NCBI GenBank assembly: GCA_934464705.1
Contig: CAKSKB010000013.1
Span: forward strand, 1 to 64,000
Direction of reading: 5' to 3'
Length of the DNA stretch: 64,000 bases
DNA from: an uncultured Clostridia bacterium
Lineage (GTDB): Bacteria; Bacillota; Clostridia; HGM11514
Of this stretch, positions 18,085 through 26,232 are shown piece after piece (position 1 is the first letter of the stretch; every line of letters begins with the position of its first letter). The position numbers and the translations under genes were made by a program. The notes under the pieces were generated by a model, which saw only the letters and a program-made list of their open reading frames with translations, searched no databases and was not told where the DNA came from.

Positions 18085-18782
18085 TGGGAAAGGATGTTAT
18101 AATTGCCTGTGATTTTTCGGGCAGAAAAGAAACACTGGAATTTTTGGATAAGTTTCAAGGCAGAAAGCCGTTTGTGAAAATCGGCATGGAACTGTTTTAT
18201 TCGGCCGGCCCCGAAATTGTCAGGGAAATTAAGGCGAGAGGTCATAAAATTTTTCTTGACCTCAAGCTTTGCGATATTCCGAATACCGTCAGAAAATCAA
18301 TGGCGGTGCTTTCAAAACTTGATGTTGATATGTGCAATCTTCATGCGTTCGGCACAAAAGCGATGATGGAGGCGGCGCTTGAAGGGCTGACGAGAGATGA
18401 CGGCTCAAGACCGATTTTAATCGCCGTAACTCAGCTTACATCTACAAGCGAGGAGCGCATGAAAGATGAGCTCCTGATAAATGAACCAATAGATAGGGTG
18501 GTTATGCACTATGCAAAAAACGCTGCCGACTGCGGTCTTGACGGCGTTGTGTGCTCACCCCTTGAGGCAGCGAAGGTAAAGTCGGTATGCGGACAAAAAT
18601 TTCTTACCGTTACGCCCGGTATACGCTTTGCTGACGGTGAGGTCGGTGACCAGGTGAGGGTTACAACACCCGAAGAAGCTAAGAAAATCGGCTCCGATTA
18701 CATAGTTGTGGGAAGACCCGTTACCGCTGCCCCGGACCCGGTTGCGGCTTACGAAAGATGTCTTAAAGAATTTTTGGATTAA
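18084..18782 (+). CDS. pyrF: Orotidine 5'-phosphate decarboxylase
   Basis: A 232-residue TIM-barrel enzyme that makes UMP from OMP. The [11 protein letters not shown] block (residues about 55-65) holds the catalytic Lys-Asp pair, and the phosphate-binding end [10 protein letters not shown] plus [11 protein letters not shown] are intact. Follows pyrD with an overlap of one base. Confidence 0.94.
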   Translation: MGKDVIIACDFSGRKETLEFLDKFQGRKPFVKIGMELFYSAGPEIVREIKARGHKIFLDLKLCDIPNTVRKSMAVLSKLDVDMCNLHAFGTKAMMEAALEGLTRDDGSRPILIAVTQLTSTSEERMKDELLINEPIDRVVMHYAKNAADCGLDGVVCSPLEAAKVKSVCGQKFLTVTPGIRFADGEVGDQVRVTTPEEAKKIGSDYIVVGRPVTAAPDPVAAYERCLKEFLD

Positions 18783-18795
18783 GGAGTGCAGGAAT

Positions 18796-19434
18796 ATGAA
18801 AAAGTTGATTTCAAAAGATTTATTGTCTATAGGGGCGGTGTTTTTAAGACCGGAAGAGCCTTTTACATGGGCGAGCGGAATTAAAAGTCCGGTTTACTGC
18901 GATAACCGCCTTACCCTTACTGCGCCTAAGGTTCGTTATGATATTGAAAACGGTCTTGCGCAGCTTATAAAAGATAATTATCCCGAAACCGAGGTTATTA
19001 TGGGAACAAGCACGGCAGGGATTGCTCATGCGGCGATAGTCGGGCATATTATGAAGCTGCCTATGGGTTATGTGCGCTCGGGGGCAAAAGACCACGGCAG
19101 GGGTAACCGCATAGAGGGCAAGCTCGAGAAGGGGCAGAAGGTTGTTGTGGTTGAGGACCTTATTTCAACCGGAGGGAGCGTAATCGAGGTTGTTGAAGCG
19201 CTCAGAGACGCCGGTGCGGAGGTGCTGGGAATTGTCAGCATCTATACATACGGAATGAAAAAAGGGCTTGAAAGGCTTGCTGCGGCAAATGTTAAAAATA
19301 TCAGCCTTACGGATTTTGACACTACGGTTGAAGTTGCGGCAGAAACAGGTTACATTAAGCCGGAAGATAAGGAAAGGCTTATCAGATTCAGGAACAATCC
19401 TTCCGACGAAAGCTGGATAGGGGGCGTGAAATGA
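18796..19434 (+). CDS. pyrE: Orotate phosphoribosyltransferase
   Basis: A 212-residue enzyme that adds the PRPP ribose phosphate to orotate. The PRPP-binding motif [12 protein letters not shown] (residues about 116-127) and the mobile loop with [15 protein letters not shown] are present. The ATG at 18796 follows AAGGAGTG; the frame is open into pyrF but without another ribosome site. Overlaps pyrB by 4 bases. Confidence 0.93.
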   Translation: MKKLISKDLLSIGAVFLRPEEPFTWASGIKSPVYCDNRLTLTAPKVRYDIENGLAQLIKDNYPETEVIMGTSTAGIAHAAIVGHIMKLPMGYVRSGAKDHGRGNRIEGKLEKGQKVVVVEDLISTGGSVIEVVEALRDAGAEVLGIVSIYTYGMKKGLERLAAANVKNISLTDFDTTVEVAAETGYIKPEDKERLIRFRNNPSDESWIGGVK

Positions 19435-20339
19435 AAAATCTTATAAGTATTGAGGATTTGTCGGTACAGGAAATTGACGGGCTTTTGAAAACCGCAGACG
19501 ATATCATGAACAATCCCGGTAAATACATAGAAAAATGCCGCAATAAAAAGCTTGCAACGCTCTTTTTTGAGCCTTCTACAAGAACAAGACTGAGCTTTGA
19601 GGCGGCGATGTATGAACTTGGCGGAAATGTTGTAAGCGTTGCCTCCGCCGACAGCAGTTCGGCTTCAAAAGGAGAAAGCGTTTCGGATACAGTCCGTGTG
19701 GTGAGCTGCTATGCGGATATCATAGCAATGCGCCACCCCAAAGAGGGCGCTCCGCTTATTGCGTCGATGAAGTCCGGGGTTCCGATTATAAATGCCGGTG
19801 ACGGCGGTCATAATCACCCGACTCAGACGCTTGCAGATATTATGACGATTTACAAGGAAAAGGGACGGCTTGACAATCTCACAATCGGTCTTTGCGGCGA
19901 CCTTAAATTCGGCAGAACCGTTCATTCGCTGATACAGGCGATGTCAAGATATGGGAACAACCGATTTGTGCTTGTTTCGCCGAATGAACTCAAAGTGCCT
20001 GACTACATTAAAAACGGCTATCTTACGGAAACAAATTCCTATGAAACCGAAAATCTCGATGAGGTTATGCCGGAACTTGATATTCTTTATATGACGAGGG
20101 TTCAGCGCGAGAGATTTTTTAACGAAGCGGATTATATAAGACTTAAAGACAGCTTTATTCTGACACCGGAGAAGCTGGAAAATGCAAAATCCGATTTGGC
20201 AATTCTGCATCCGTTGCCGAGGGTGAACGAGATTTCAGTGAGGGTTGACGACGACCCGAGAGCATGTTACTTCAAACAGGTACTTTACGGGAAATTCATG
20301 CGTATGGCGCTGATTATTGCGCTTCTGGAGGTGAAATAA
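19431..20339 (+). CDS. pyrB: Aspartate carbamoyltransferase catalytic subunit
   Basis: A 302-residue enzyme that joins carbamoyl phosphate and aspartate. The carbamoyl-phosphate motif [12 protein letters not shown] (residues about 46-57) is exact, with the later SSASKGES loop, HPTQTLADI and HPLPRV (residues about 261-266). It is followed at once by pyrI, so the two probably form the regulated class-B holoenzyme. Confidence 0.95.
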   Translation: MKNLISIEDLSVQEIDGLLKTADDIMNNPGKYIEKCRNKKLATLFFEPSTRTRLSFEAAMYELGGNVVSVASADSSSASKGESVSDTVRVVSCYADIIAMRHPKEGAPLIASMKSGVPIINAGDGGHNHPTQTLADIMTIYKEKGRLDNLTIGLCGDLKFGRTVHSLIQAMSRYGNNRFVLVSPNELKVPDYIKNGYLTETNSYETENLDEVMPELDILYMTRVQRERFFNEADYIRLKDSFILTPEKLENAKSDLAILHPLPRVNEISVRVDDDPRACYFKQVLYGKFMRMALIIALLEVK

Positions 20340-20774
20340 TTGACTGTAGATACGATAAAAAACGGTATTGTTCTTGACCACATAACAGCCGGGCGCGGCA
20401 TGGAGATTTATAAGTTTCTAAACCTCGAAGGCTTGGGCTGTACGGTTGCGCTGCTTCAGAATGTGCCGAGCGGGCTGCTTGGGCGTAAGGATATTATAAA
20501 AATAGATACCGAACTTGATTTTGACATTGATATGCTCGGCTACATAGACCCCGGTGCTACGGTAAATATTGTGAAGGACGGAAAGGTTACGGAGAAAAAA
20601 CATCTGGAACTTCCGGAAAGAATAGTGAATGTGCTGAAGTGCAGAAACCCGAGGTGTATAACAACCACGGAGCAGGGCATCGACCATATCTTCAAGCTGA
20701 CAGATAAGCAAAGCGGCACATACAGGTGTATATACTGCGAATCAAAAGCAAAAAAAGAGAATATATTTATTTGA
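20340..20774 (+). CDS. pyrI: Aspartate carbamoyltransferase regulatory subunit
   Basis: A 144-residue subunit that binds nucleotide effectors and zinc. The allosteric domain is residues 1-95 (start with VLDHITAGRG); the zinc domain has the four cysteines in CRNPRC (C-x4-C) and CIYC (C-x2-C). The start is a TTG directly after the pyrB stop; GGAGG lies 9 bases upstream. Last gene of the operon. carAB are not in this window. Confidence 0.93.
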   Translation: MTVDTIKNGIVLDHITAGRGMEIYKFLNLEGLGCTVALLQNVPSGLLGRKDIIKIDTELDFDIDMLGYIDPGATVNIVKDGKVTEKKHLELPERIVNVLKCRNPRCITTTEQGIDHIFKLTDKQSGTYRCIYCESKAKKENIFI

Positions 20775-20779
20775 AAGCA

Positions 20780-20808
20780 TTGATTTTTTCAGCGTACTGT
20801 GATATACT
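20780..20808 (+). promoter_or_regulatory. Promoter of dapA
   Basis: TTGATT (20780-20785), 17-base spacer, TATACT (20803-20808), partly next to the pyrI end. Confidence 0.6.
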
Positions 20809-20841
20809 TATCAATGCAATATGTTTTTGAGGAGGATTTAT

Positions 20842-21726
20842 ATGAAAAAAACATTGTTTACAGGTGCCGGTACGGCTCTTGTTACGCCTATGAATGAAAA
20901 CGGCGTGGACTTTGACGCGTACGGCAAAATTATTGATTTTCAGATAGAAAACGGTGCGGACGCACTCATCGTATGCGCTACCACCGGCGAAGCACCTACT
21001 CTTGATGATGACGAGCATCTTGAAGCAATTTCGTATGCGGTTGACAGGGTTAAAAAGAGAATCCCGGTTATTGCCGGAACCGGCAGCAATAACACCGCTC
21101 ATGCAATTATGATGAATAAAGAAGCCGAAAAAAGGGGAGCTGACGGGCTTTTGTGGGTTTCCCCCTATTACAACAAGGCAACGCAGAAGGGGCTTTTGCT
21201 GCACTATAAAGCGCTTGCGGCGTCTACCTCTCTCCCGGCGATTCTTTATAATGTTCCGTCAAGAACCGGTGTTAATATTAAACCCGAAACAATCGAGGAA
21301 CTTTCTTACATAGATAACATCTGCGGCGTTAAGGAAGCGTCGGGCGATGTTTCGGTTGCGGTTGATATTTTAAGACGCTGCGGCGACAGAATTGATTTGT
21401 ATTCGGGAAATGACGATATAATCGTTCCGCTTATGAGTATAGGTGCAAAGGGCGTTATATCTGTAATTTCCAATGTTATGCCGAAGGAAACTCACGATAT
21501 GTGCAAGCTGTGCTTTGACGGCGATTTCCGTGCGGCTGCTCAGAAGCAGATGGAATATTTTCCGTTTATAAAGGCGCTTTTCTGTGAGGTGAACCCTATT
21601 CCGATAAAGACGGCAATGAACCTTATGGGGCTTAATGCAGGAAAGCTGAGGCTTCCTCTTTGCGATATGAGCGATACGAATCTGGAACTTTTAAAATCTG
21701 AAATGAAAAAACTTTCCCTTATCTGA
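20842..21726 (+). CDS. dapA: 4-hydroxy-tetrahydrodipicolinate synthase
   Basis: A 294-residue TIM-barrel aldolase that condenses pyruvate and aspartate semialdehyde, first committed step to lysine, diaminopimelate and spore dipicolinate. Shows the substrate loop CATTGEAPTL (residues about 42-51), the catalytic Tyr in YNVPSRTG (residues about 134-141) and the Schiff-base Lys in GVKEASGD (residues about 160-167). ATG 20842 follows GAGGAGG. Confidence 0.93.
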   Translation: MKKTLFTGAGTALVTPMNENGVDFDAYGKIIDFQIENGADALIVCATTGEAPTLDDDEHLEAISYAVDRVKKRIPVIAGTGSNNTAHAIMMNKEAEKRGADGLLWVSPYYNKATQKGLLLHYKALAASTSLPAILYNVPSRTGVNIKPETIEELSYIDNICGVKEASGDVSVAVDILRRCGDRIDLYSGNDDIIVPLMSIGAKGVISVISNVMPKETHDMCKLCFDGDFRAAAQKQMEYFPFIKALFCEVNPIPIKTAMNLMGLNAGKLRLPLCDMSDTNLELLKSEMKKLSLI

Positions 21727-21739
21727 ACGGAGGCTAATA

Positions 21740-22591
21740 ATGACAAAAGAAAATAAAGCGGCAGACTTTTTATGGATGAATCTCGGTGTGCTGCTGCTTT
21801 CTGTCGGTGTGTACTTCTTCAAAATTCCGAACGGTTTTTCACCCGGAGGGGTAAGCGGTATCGGTACGATTTTGGGTAAAATTACGCCGAATGTGTCCCC
21901 GTCCGTGTGGATTATGATAATCAATATACTGCTGCTGTTTGTCGGATTCATCGTTTTGGGAAAAGGCACCGGCGGCAAAACGGTTTACTGCAGCATGATG
22001 TTTTCGCTGCTTACGGTGCTTTTTGAAAGATTTATTCCGCTTTCGCACCCTATCAGCAATCAGCCGTTTCTGGAACTTTGCTACGCAATGCTTCTGTCGG
22101 CTTTGGGTTCTGCGCTGATGTTTGACAAGGGCGCTTCGTCGGGCGGCACGGATATAGTTGCGCTTATCTTAAAAAAACACACGAGCATGAATGTAGGAAA
22201 AGCGCTGCTTGCGGTTGACTCGTTAATTGCGGTAAGTTCGTTTTTTGTATTTGATATACAAACCGGTCTTTTTTCGCTTCTCGGGCTTTTTGCCAAAGCG
22301 TTTTTGGTTGACAGTATTATCGAAAGCATCAACAGCTTTAAGTATTTTGTCGTGATAACCGAAAAAGGCGATGAGGTGTCGGAATATATAATAAAAACGC
22401 TTCATCACGGTGTGACCGTTAATGAAGCTGTCGGGGCGTTTACTCACACGCAGAAGTATATGATTCATACGGTTTGCAGGAGAATTGAAGCAATTCGCCT
22501 GAAAAAAGAGATTAAAAAAATTGATGAACATTCGTTTGTTATCATAACAACTACAAGTGAAATTGTAGGCAGAGGATTCAGAGGCGTTTAA
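21740..22591 (+). CDS. YitT-family membrane protein with DUF2179 domain
   Basis: A 283-residue membrane protein: five to six hydrophobic segments to residue about 195 (GFSPGGVSGIGTIL and DKGASSGGTDIVAL are YitT hallmarks), then a cytoplasmic DUF2179 domain (residues about 205-275, VVITEKGDEVSEYI and LHHGVTVNEAVGAFT). Function of the family is unknown. Starts 13 bases after dapA and may be in its transcript. Its 3' end overlaps the convergent TauE-like gene by 4 bases. Confidence 0.88.
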   Translation: MTKENKAADFLWMNLGVLLLSVGVYFFKIPNGFSPGGVSGIGTILGKITPNVSPSVWIMIINILLLFVGFIVLGKGTGGKTVYCSMMFSLLTVLFERFIPLSHPISNQPFLELCYAMLLSALGSALMFDKGASSGGTDIVALILKKHTSMNVGKALLAVDSLIAVSSFFVFDIQTGLFSLLGLFAKAFLVDSIIESINSFKYFVVITEKGDEVSEYIIKTLHHGVTVNEAVGAFTHTQKYMIHTVCRRIEAIRLKKEIKKIDEHSFVIITTTSEIVGRGFRGV

Positions 22592-22944
22592 AAAAACATT
22601 CTGATTGCTCCCAAGGCCATAAGTGCGCCGAATATTTTTGTTATATATTTTGGCTTTAGCTTTTTTAAAAGAACGGCTCCCGTGAGCCCTCCCAAAATTC
22701 CCCCTATGCTTGTGAAAACAGCGGGCATAAGGGGGATTTTTCCGTGCATTAGGTAAATTATAATGCTTACGGCGGACAGAGGGAGTATAACCATGATTGC
22801 GGTTGCGTGGGCGATTTTGGTATCACACCCGAACATCTTTTTCAAAAGAAGAACAGCCGCAACGCCGCCGCCCGAACCGAAAAATCCGTTCAGACTTCCT
22901 GTGATTGCGCCTGCCGCACAATATTTTATCCATTTATTTTTCAT
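22588..22944 (-). CDS. TauE/SafE (TSUP) half-size permease, second half
   Basis: A 118-residue protein with about four membrane helices and one DUF81 repeat; GFFGSGGGVAAVLLLKK (residues about 20-36) is the conserved glycine motif. Full TSUP anion exporters (sulfite, sulfoacetate and similar) have two such repeats in one chain of about 250 residues. Here the two repeats are separate genes that overlap by 11 bases. The pair probably works as a heterodimer. Substrate unknown. Confidence 0.82.
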   Translation of the reverse strand: MKNKWIKYCAAGAITGSLNGFFGSGGGVAAVLLLKKMFGCDTKIAHATAIMVILPLSAVSIIIYLMHGKIPLMPAVFTSIGGILGGLTGAVLLKKLKPKYITKIFGALMALGAIRMFF

Positions 22945-23296
22945 TGCTTTGCTCCTTGGAAAAAATCTGATAAATACCGGTTATGAACAGAAATACGGCA
23001 AAAATTTTGCGGAGAATTCCGGATTTCAGCGTTACGGAAAGCCAGCTTGCTGCAATTGCCCATGGCAGAGAAAACATAATGAGCTTCAGGGCATATGAAA
23101 ACTTGATTTTTTTATTTTTGATATGGATAATAAGCGCCGCTGCTGCCGTCGGCAGAAAATACAGCAGATTAATGCCCTGCGCTTCATGCTGACCGAGAGA
23201 TGTGAAAATTGCCAGCAGCGGTATCAGAATAACTCCGCCGCCTATTCCCATTCCGCTTATTATTCCCGAAATAAATCCGAATACAGCGTTTAGCAT
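22934..23296 (-). CDS. TauE/SafE (TSUP) half-size permease, first half
   Basis: A 120-residue protein with about four membrane helices. Residues about 15-27 (GMGIGGGVILIPLL) form the DUF81 glycine motif and HEAQGINLLYFLP follows as in N-terminal TSUP repeats. Upstream gene of the pair, 40 bases after spoVT, with AAAGGTGAG before the ATG. Could be read with spoVT. Confidence 0.82.
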   Translation of the reverse strand: MLNAVFGFISGIISGMGIGGGVILIPLLAIFTSLGQHEAQGINLLYFLPTAAAALIIHIKNKKIKFSYALKLIMFSLPWAIAASWLSVTLKSGILRKIFAVFLFITGIYQIFSKEQSNEK

Positions 23297-23315
23297 AAAT
23301 TCTCACCTTTTATGT

Positions 23316-23331
23316 AGCGGCATATGCCGCT
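23316..23331. repeat. Perfect 16-bp palindrome between spoVT and the TSUP pair
   Basis: agcggcatatgccgct is its own reverse complement. In RNA it makes a 6-bp GC-rich stem with an ATAT loop. There is no T run on the minus strand after it, so it is a weak terminator at best; it might be a binding site or an RNA stabiliser. Confidence 0.5.
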
Positions 23332-23336
23332 TTTAA

Positions 23337-23882
23337 TCAGTCTTCCATTTGTTTCCCGAGGAATGCTGCCGCGCTCTGCGCAAGCTTTTCTTCGACATCA
23401 GAGCATGACGGCGTTTCGTCCGACCCGAAAAATACTACCGAACCTATCGTGTCGCCGGCGGAGATTATAGGCGCTATGACACCGGCAAGATATTTATCGT
23501 TGCCGTCAACCACGCTGAGGCGTTTTGAACTTTCGGGCTTATAAACCACAGAAGTTTTTTCCTCAATGATTTTTTCAAGGTCCTGTGATATTCTTTTTTC
23601 GTTAAAGTCACGCTTAGGAACTCCGCTTACGGCAATTACAGTGTCCATATCCGTTATGCACGCAGGGCAGCCGCTTGTTTTTGAAAGAGTTTCGGCATAC
23701 TGCGAAGCGAAAAGTCCAAGCTCGCCGATAGGGGAATACTTTTTAAAAATAACCTCCCCGTCCTTTTCCGTAAAAATCTCAAGCGGGTCGCCTTCGCGTA
23801 TTCTCAGGGTTCTTCGGATTTCCTTGGGGATAACAACTCTTCCGAGGTCATCGATTCTTCTGACAATTCCGGTTGCTTTCAT
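23337..23882 (-). CDS. spoVT: Stage V sporulation regulator SpoVT
   Basis: A 181-residue regulator of forespore genes. Residues 1-50 are an AbrB-like swapped-hairpin DNA-binding domain (MKATGIVRRIDDLGRVVIPK, then LRIREGDPLEIF); the rest is a GAF-like domain (ASQYAETLSKTSG, AVSGVPKRDF, GDTIGSVVFFG). The ATG at 23882 begins exactly at the family start and has AAGGAG 10 bases upstream. That ribosome site lies in the right arm of a long inverted repeat (see 23889-23944). Confidence 0.93.
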   Translation of the reverse strand: MKATGIVRRIDDLGRVVIPKEIRRTLRIREGDPLEIFTEKDGEVIFKKYSPIGELGLFASQYAETLSKTSGCPACITDMDTVIAVSGVPKRDFNEKRISQDLEKIIEEKTSVVYKPESSKRLSVVDGNDKYLAGVIAPIISAGDTIGSVVFFGSDETPSCSDVEEKLAQSAAAFLGKQMED

Positions 23883-23888
23883 ATATAA

Positions 23889-23944
23889 AAAACTCCTTTT
23901 GTATTTTAGTAACAAAGCTATTGTTTGCATACAAAAGGAGTTTT
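23889..23944 (-). promoter_or_regulatory. Leader hairpin that can sequester the spoVT ribosome site
   Basis: A perfect 16-bp inverted repeat: aaaactccttttgtat (23889-23904) and atacaaaaggagtttt (23929-23944), 24-base loop. In the spoVT mRNA (minus strand) one arm contains AAGGAG and the other the matching CTCCTT, so the stem hides the ribosome site completely. It holds only if transcription starts upstream of 23944; a start inside the loop would leave the site open. Confidence 0.55.
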
Positions 23945-23976
23945 ATGTAATTTTATTGTTGGAAAAATTTTAATGT

Positions 23977-24810
23977 TCAGGCATTCTGTGCATAATATGC
24001 AGCTTCTTCGGCTTTAACTGCCTTGTGGTGAATAATTCTGAAATAAACCGAAGCTGCAAATGCGATTATCGTGAGTATAACAAACACAAACTGAACGGTA
24101 AATACAGTTGAATTCATGTCCTTAAAAATACTGTAAATAAACATCTGCGGTGTTGTAGAACCCATAAATCCGTTTATGTGAGCAATAAGACCTGTTACGA
24201 TAAAAGCAAACGGGAACACAAGGAAAAAGCCTCTCTTGCTGAATACAACTACAAGAACCGCACCTGCAATACCGAGAACAAACATAAGAACCGGGAAGAG
24301 AACAACATCGTTAATGTCATACTCAACATCCTGAACTCTGTAATACTTGCTCTTCATTTCGGAAATGAAATCCTTCGCTGTGGGGTGCTGCGGGAACCAG
24401 ATAAGCTTTGCGGGAGAGTTATATGCAGTCCACTCAACATCAAACGAAGGGTCGGAATCCGCCGTTATATTATATGTAGTGCTGCCTCTTTTATCCTTGT
24501 CGGTTGAAATGAGTTTATATCCCATTTCATCGATAAGAGTCTGTTTGATTTCGTTATCAGAGCCTTTAAGCGCTTTAAGGTCAATTTCCTTACCGCCGCT
24601 TACGCATTTAACATCTTTGATATCATAGCTTTCGTTGTTTAATTTAACATTGCCGCTGTTTATAGCATTGATAAACTCGGATGACGATTGCGTTTCCGCA
24701 TAATCATGCTTGTTGATAGCAACAAACATCAAAGCCACATAAACAATCATAATTGCAGCCATAATGACGGATGTCAGTGTAATAAATTTTTGACTTGTTT
24801 TCTTTCCCAT
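23977..24810 (-). CDS. Membrane protein of unknown function
   Basis: A 277-residue protein. One membrane helix at residues about 10-32, an external region of about 130 residues (positions 35-165, no cysteine pair beyond a single Cys), then four helices (about 166-190, 192-212, 218-230 and 235-260) and a basic, alanine-rich tail. No family recognised. It has its own perfect promoter with a palindrome across it, so it is probably under strict control by a DNA-binding protein. Confidence 0.7.
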   Translation of the reverse strand: MGKKTSQKFITLTSVIMAAIMIVYVALMFVAINKHDYAETQSSSEFINAINSGNVKLNNESYDIKDVKCVSGGKEIDLKALKGSDNEIKQTLIDEMGYKLISTDKDKRGSTTYNITADSDPSFDVEWTAYNSPAKLIWFPQHPTAKDFISEMKSKYYRVQDVEYDINDVVLFPVLMFVLGIAGAVLVVVFSKRGFFLVFPFAFIVTGLIAHINGFMGSTTPQMFIYSIFKDMNSTVFTVQFVFVILTIIAFAASVYFRIIHHKAVKAEEAAYYAQNA

Positions 24811-24846
24811 TTCAAAAATCCTTTCGAGAATAGTTTATTAATATAC

Positions 24847-24875
24847 ATTATATACTCTTTTTGGAATATTGTCAA
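24847..24875 (-). promoter_or_regulatory. Consensus promoter of the unknown membrane protein
   Basis: On the minus strand: perfect TTGACA (24875-24870), 17-base spacer, perfect TATAAT (24852-24847), about 37 bases before the start codon. Confidence 0.88.
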
Positions 24876-24890
24876 TACCAAATAGAGTAT
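24852..24890. promoter_or_regulatory. Operator-like inverted repeat across the promoter
   Basis: ATACTCTTTTTGG (24852-24864) and CCAAATAGAGTAT (24878-24890) are inverted copies with 12 of 13 matching bases. They bracket the -35 box and abut the -10 box, where a bound repressor would block RNA polymerase. No regulator gene lies beside it. Confidence 0.6.
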
Positions 24891-24901
24891 TTTTTAAAAA
24901 A

Positions 24902-25384
24902 TTATCCGTGAAAAACAATGTCCGCAAAGCGCATGGAGATAAGCTTTGCAAGATCAGCCGGGGAAAGCTTTACCTGAAGCCCGATCCGCCCTCCGCTGAC
25001 ATAAAAATAAGGAAGGTTTTCTGCCGAAGCGTCGGCAACGGTCACAAACTGCTTTTTCATGCCGACCGGAGAGCAGCCGCCCCTTATATAGCCCGTAAGC
25101 TTATTTATTTCGGCAACATGAATCATCTCAACGCTTTTTTCGCCGACTGCTTTTGCCGCAGCCTTGAGATTAAGTTCTTTTGCAACCGGGATTACAAAAA
25201 CATAGTGATTTTTGCTGTGCCCGACCGTTACAAGCGTTTTGTATACAAAATCGGGGTTCTGATTCATTTTTTCGGCAACCGAAATGCCGTCTATATGCCC
25301 GTCGGACGCATCGTAAGTGAAATATTCATAATTGATTTTTGCGCGGTCCAGAATACGCATTGCGTTGGTCTTGTCGAATTTCAT
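24902..25384 (-). CDS. ybaK: Cys-tRNA(Pro)/Cys-tRNA deacylase YbaK
   Basis: A 160-residue editing enzyme that hydrolyses mischarged Cys-tRNA(Pro). The family blocks KTLVTVGHSKNHYVFVIPV (residues about 50-68), LNLKAAAKAVG with the key Lys, and GYIRGGCSPVGMKK (residues about 98-111) are intact. The ATG at 25384 is preceded by AAGAGG. Lies 10 bases after the cyclophilin gene. Confidence 0.92.
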   Translation of the reverse strand: MKFDKTNAMRILDRAKINYEYFTYDASDGHIDGISVAEKMNQNPDFVYKTLVTVGHSKNHYVFVIPVAKELNLKAAAKAVGEKSVEMIHVAEINKLTGYIRGGCSPVGMKKQFVTVADASAENLPYFYVSGGRIGLQVKLSPADLAKLISMRFADIVFHG

Positions 25385-25394
25385 ATTTCGCCTC

Positions 25395-25901
25395 TTATTC
25401 GATAATTTCGGGTTCGTCAATCGGTTCATCGTCGGATACCGTGACGGATTTTATAACGATGTCATCAACCGGTCTGTCGCCGAAGGAGGTTCTTGTTTCC
25501 GCAATTTCATCTACTACCTCCATGCCGGATGTAACTTCGCCGAATGCCGCATACTGACCGTCAAGGTGGGGTGCGTCCTTATGCATGATAAAGAACTGCG
25601 AGCCGGCGCTGTTGGGGTCCATTGCCCTTGCCATGGAGATTACGCCGCGCTTGTGCGCAAGGGAATTAGGTACGCCGTTTGCAAGAAATTCGCCTTTTAT
25701 CGAATATCCCGGACCGCCCATTCCGGTTCCGTCGGGGCAGCCGCCCTGTATCATAAAACCTTCTATTACCCTATGAAAAATAAGCCCGTCATAAAAGCCG
25801 TGCCTTGCCAGCGAAATAAAATTCTTCACCGTGTTCGGCGCAGCCTCTCTGTTCATTTTAAGCTCAATTTTGCCGCCGTTTTCCATTTCGATTGTTACCA
25901 T
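25395..25901 (-). CDS. Cyclophilin-type peptidyl-prolyl isomerase
   Basis: A 168-residue proline isomerase without a signal peptide, so cytoplasmic. The catalytic Arg/Phe/Gln are in FHRVIEGFMIQGG (residues about 42-54), followed by the SMARAMDPNSAGSQFFI block. The acidic tail (DDEPIDEPEIIE) is unusual. The ATG at 25901 has AAGGA 9 bases upstream. Confidence 0.93.
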   Translation of the reverse strand: MVTIEMENGGKIELKMNREAAPNTVKNFISLARHGFYDGLIFHRVIEGFMIQGGCPDGTGMGGPGYSIKGEFLANGVPNSLAHKRGVISMARAMDPNSAGSQFFIMHKDAPHLDGQYAAFGEVTSGMEVVDEIAETRTSFGDRPVDDIVIKSVTVSDDEPIDEPEIIE

Positions 25902-25926
25902 TTTGTCAAATCCTTTCTGATGTACA

Positions 25927-26100
25927 TTATTGTTTGTCAACGATTTCTATATCGTTAAGCATTTCCTTTACCTGCGATTTTATTTCGGCTAAATATTCCG
26001 CACGGAGCAGCCGGCGTTCTTCTTTTTCGCCGGCCGTCAGCACCCTTTTTCTCGAAATTGCCGTAAGCTCGCTTATTCTATCAAGCTTAATTCTGTCCAT
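25927..26100 (-). CDS. DUF896 (YnzC-like) small protein
   Basis: A 57-residue protein: begins MDRIKLDRISELTAISRKR, middle LTAGEKEERRLLRAEYLAEI, ends with a helix. This is the DUF896/YnzC two-helix layout (isoleucine-rich helix, then LT-x-x-EK-x-E-x-x-LR-x-EYL). In Bacillus YnzC is an SOS-region protein of unclear role. A good promoter lies upstream, and the cyclophilin and ybaK genes follow at 25 and 10 bases, so it leads a three-gene operon. Confidence 0.82.
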   Translation of the reverse strand: MDRIKLDRISELTAISRKRVLTAGEKEERRLLRAEYLAEIKSQVKEMLNDIEIVDKQ

Positions 26101-26120
26101 TAAATCACATCCCTAAAACA

Positions 26121-26149
26121 ATTATATAGGTAAATTTGCAATATGTCAA
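26121..26149 (-). promoter_or_regulatory. Consensus promoter of the DUF896-cyclophilin-ybaK operon
   Basis: On the minus strand TTGACA (26149-26144), 17-base spacer, TATAAT (26126-26121), 20 bases before the DUF896 start. Confidence 0.88.
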
Positions 26150-26169
26150 TAATTTTTTTGCAAAAACAG

Positions 26170-26198
26170 TTGATTTATCGGACGGAATCTGTTATAAT
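26170..26198 (+). promoter_or_regulatory. Promoter of yebC
   Basis: TTGATT (26170-26175), 17-base spacer, TATAAT (26193-26198). Divergent from the DUF896 promoter. Confidence 0.8.
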
Positions 26199-26232
26199 AT
26201 TGAATGAAATATTTTACAGAGGTGAATTTTTT

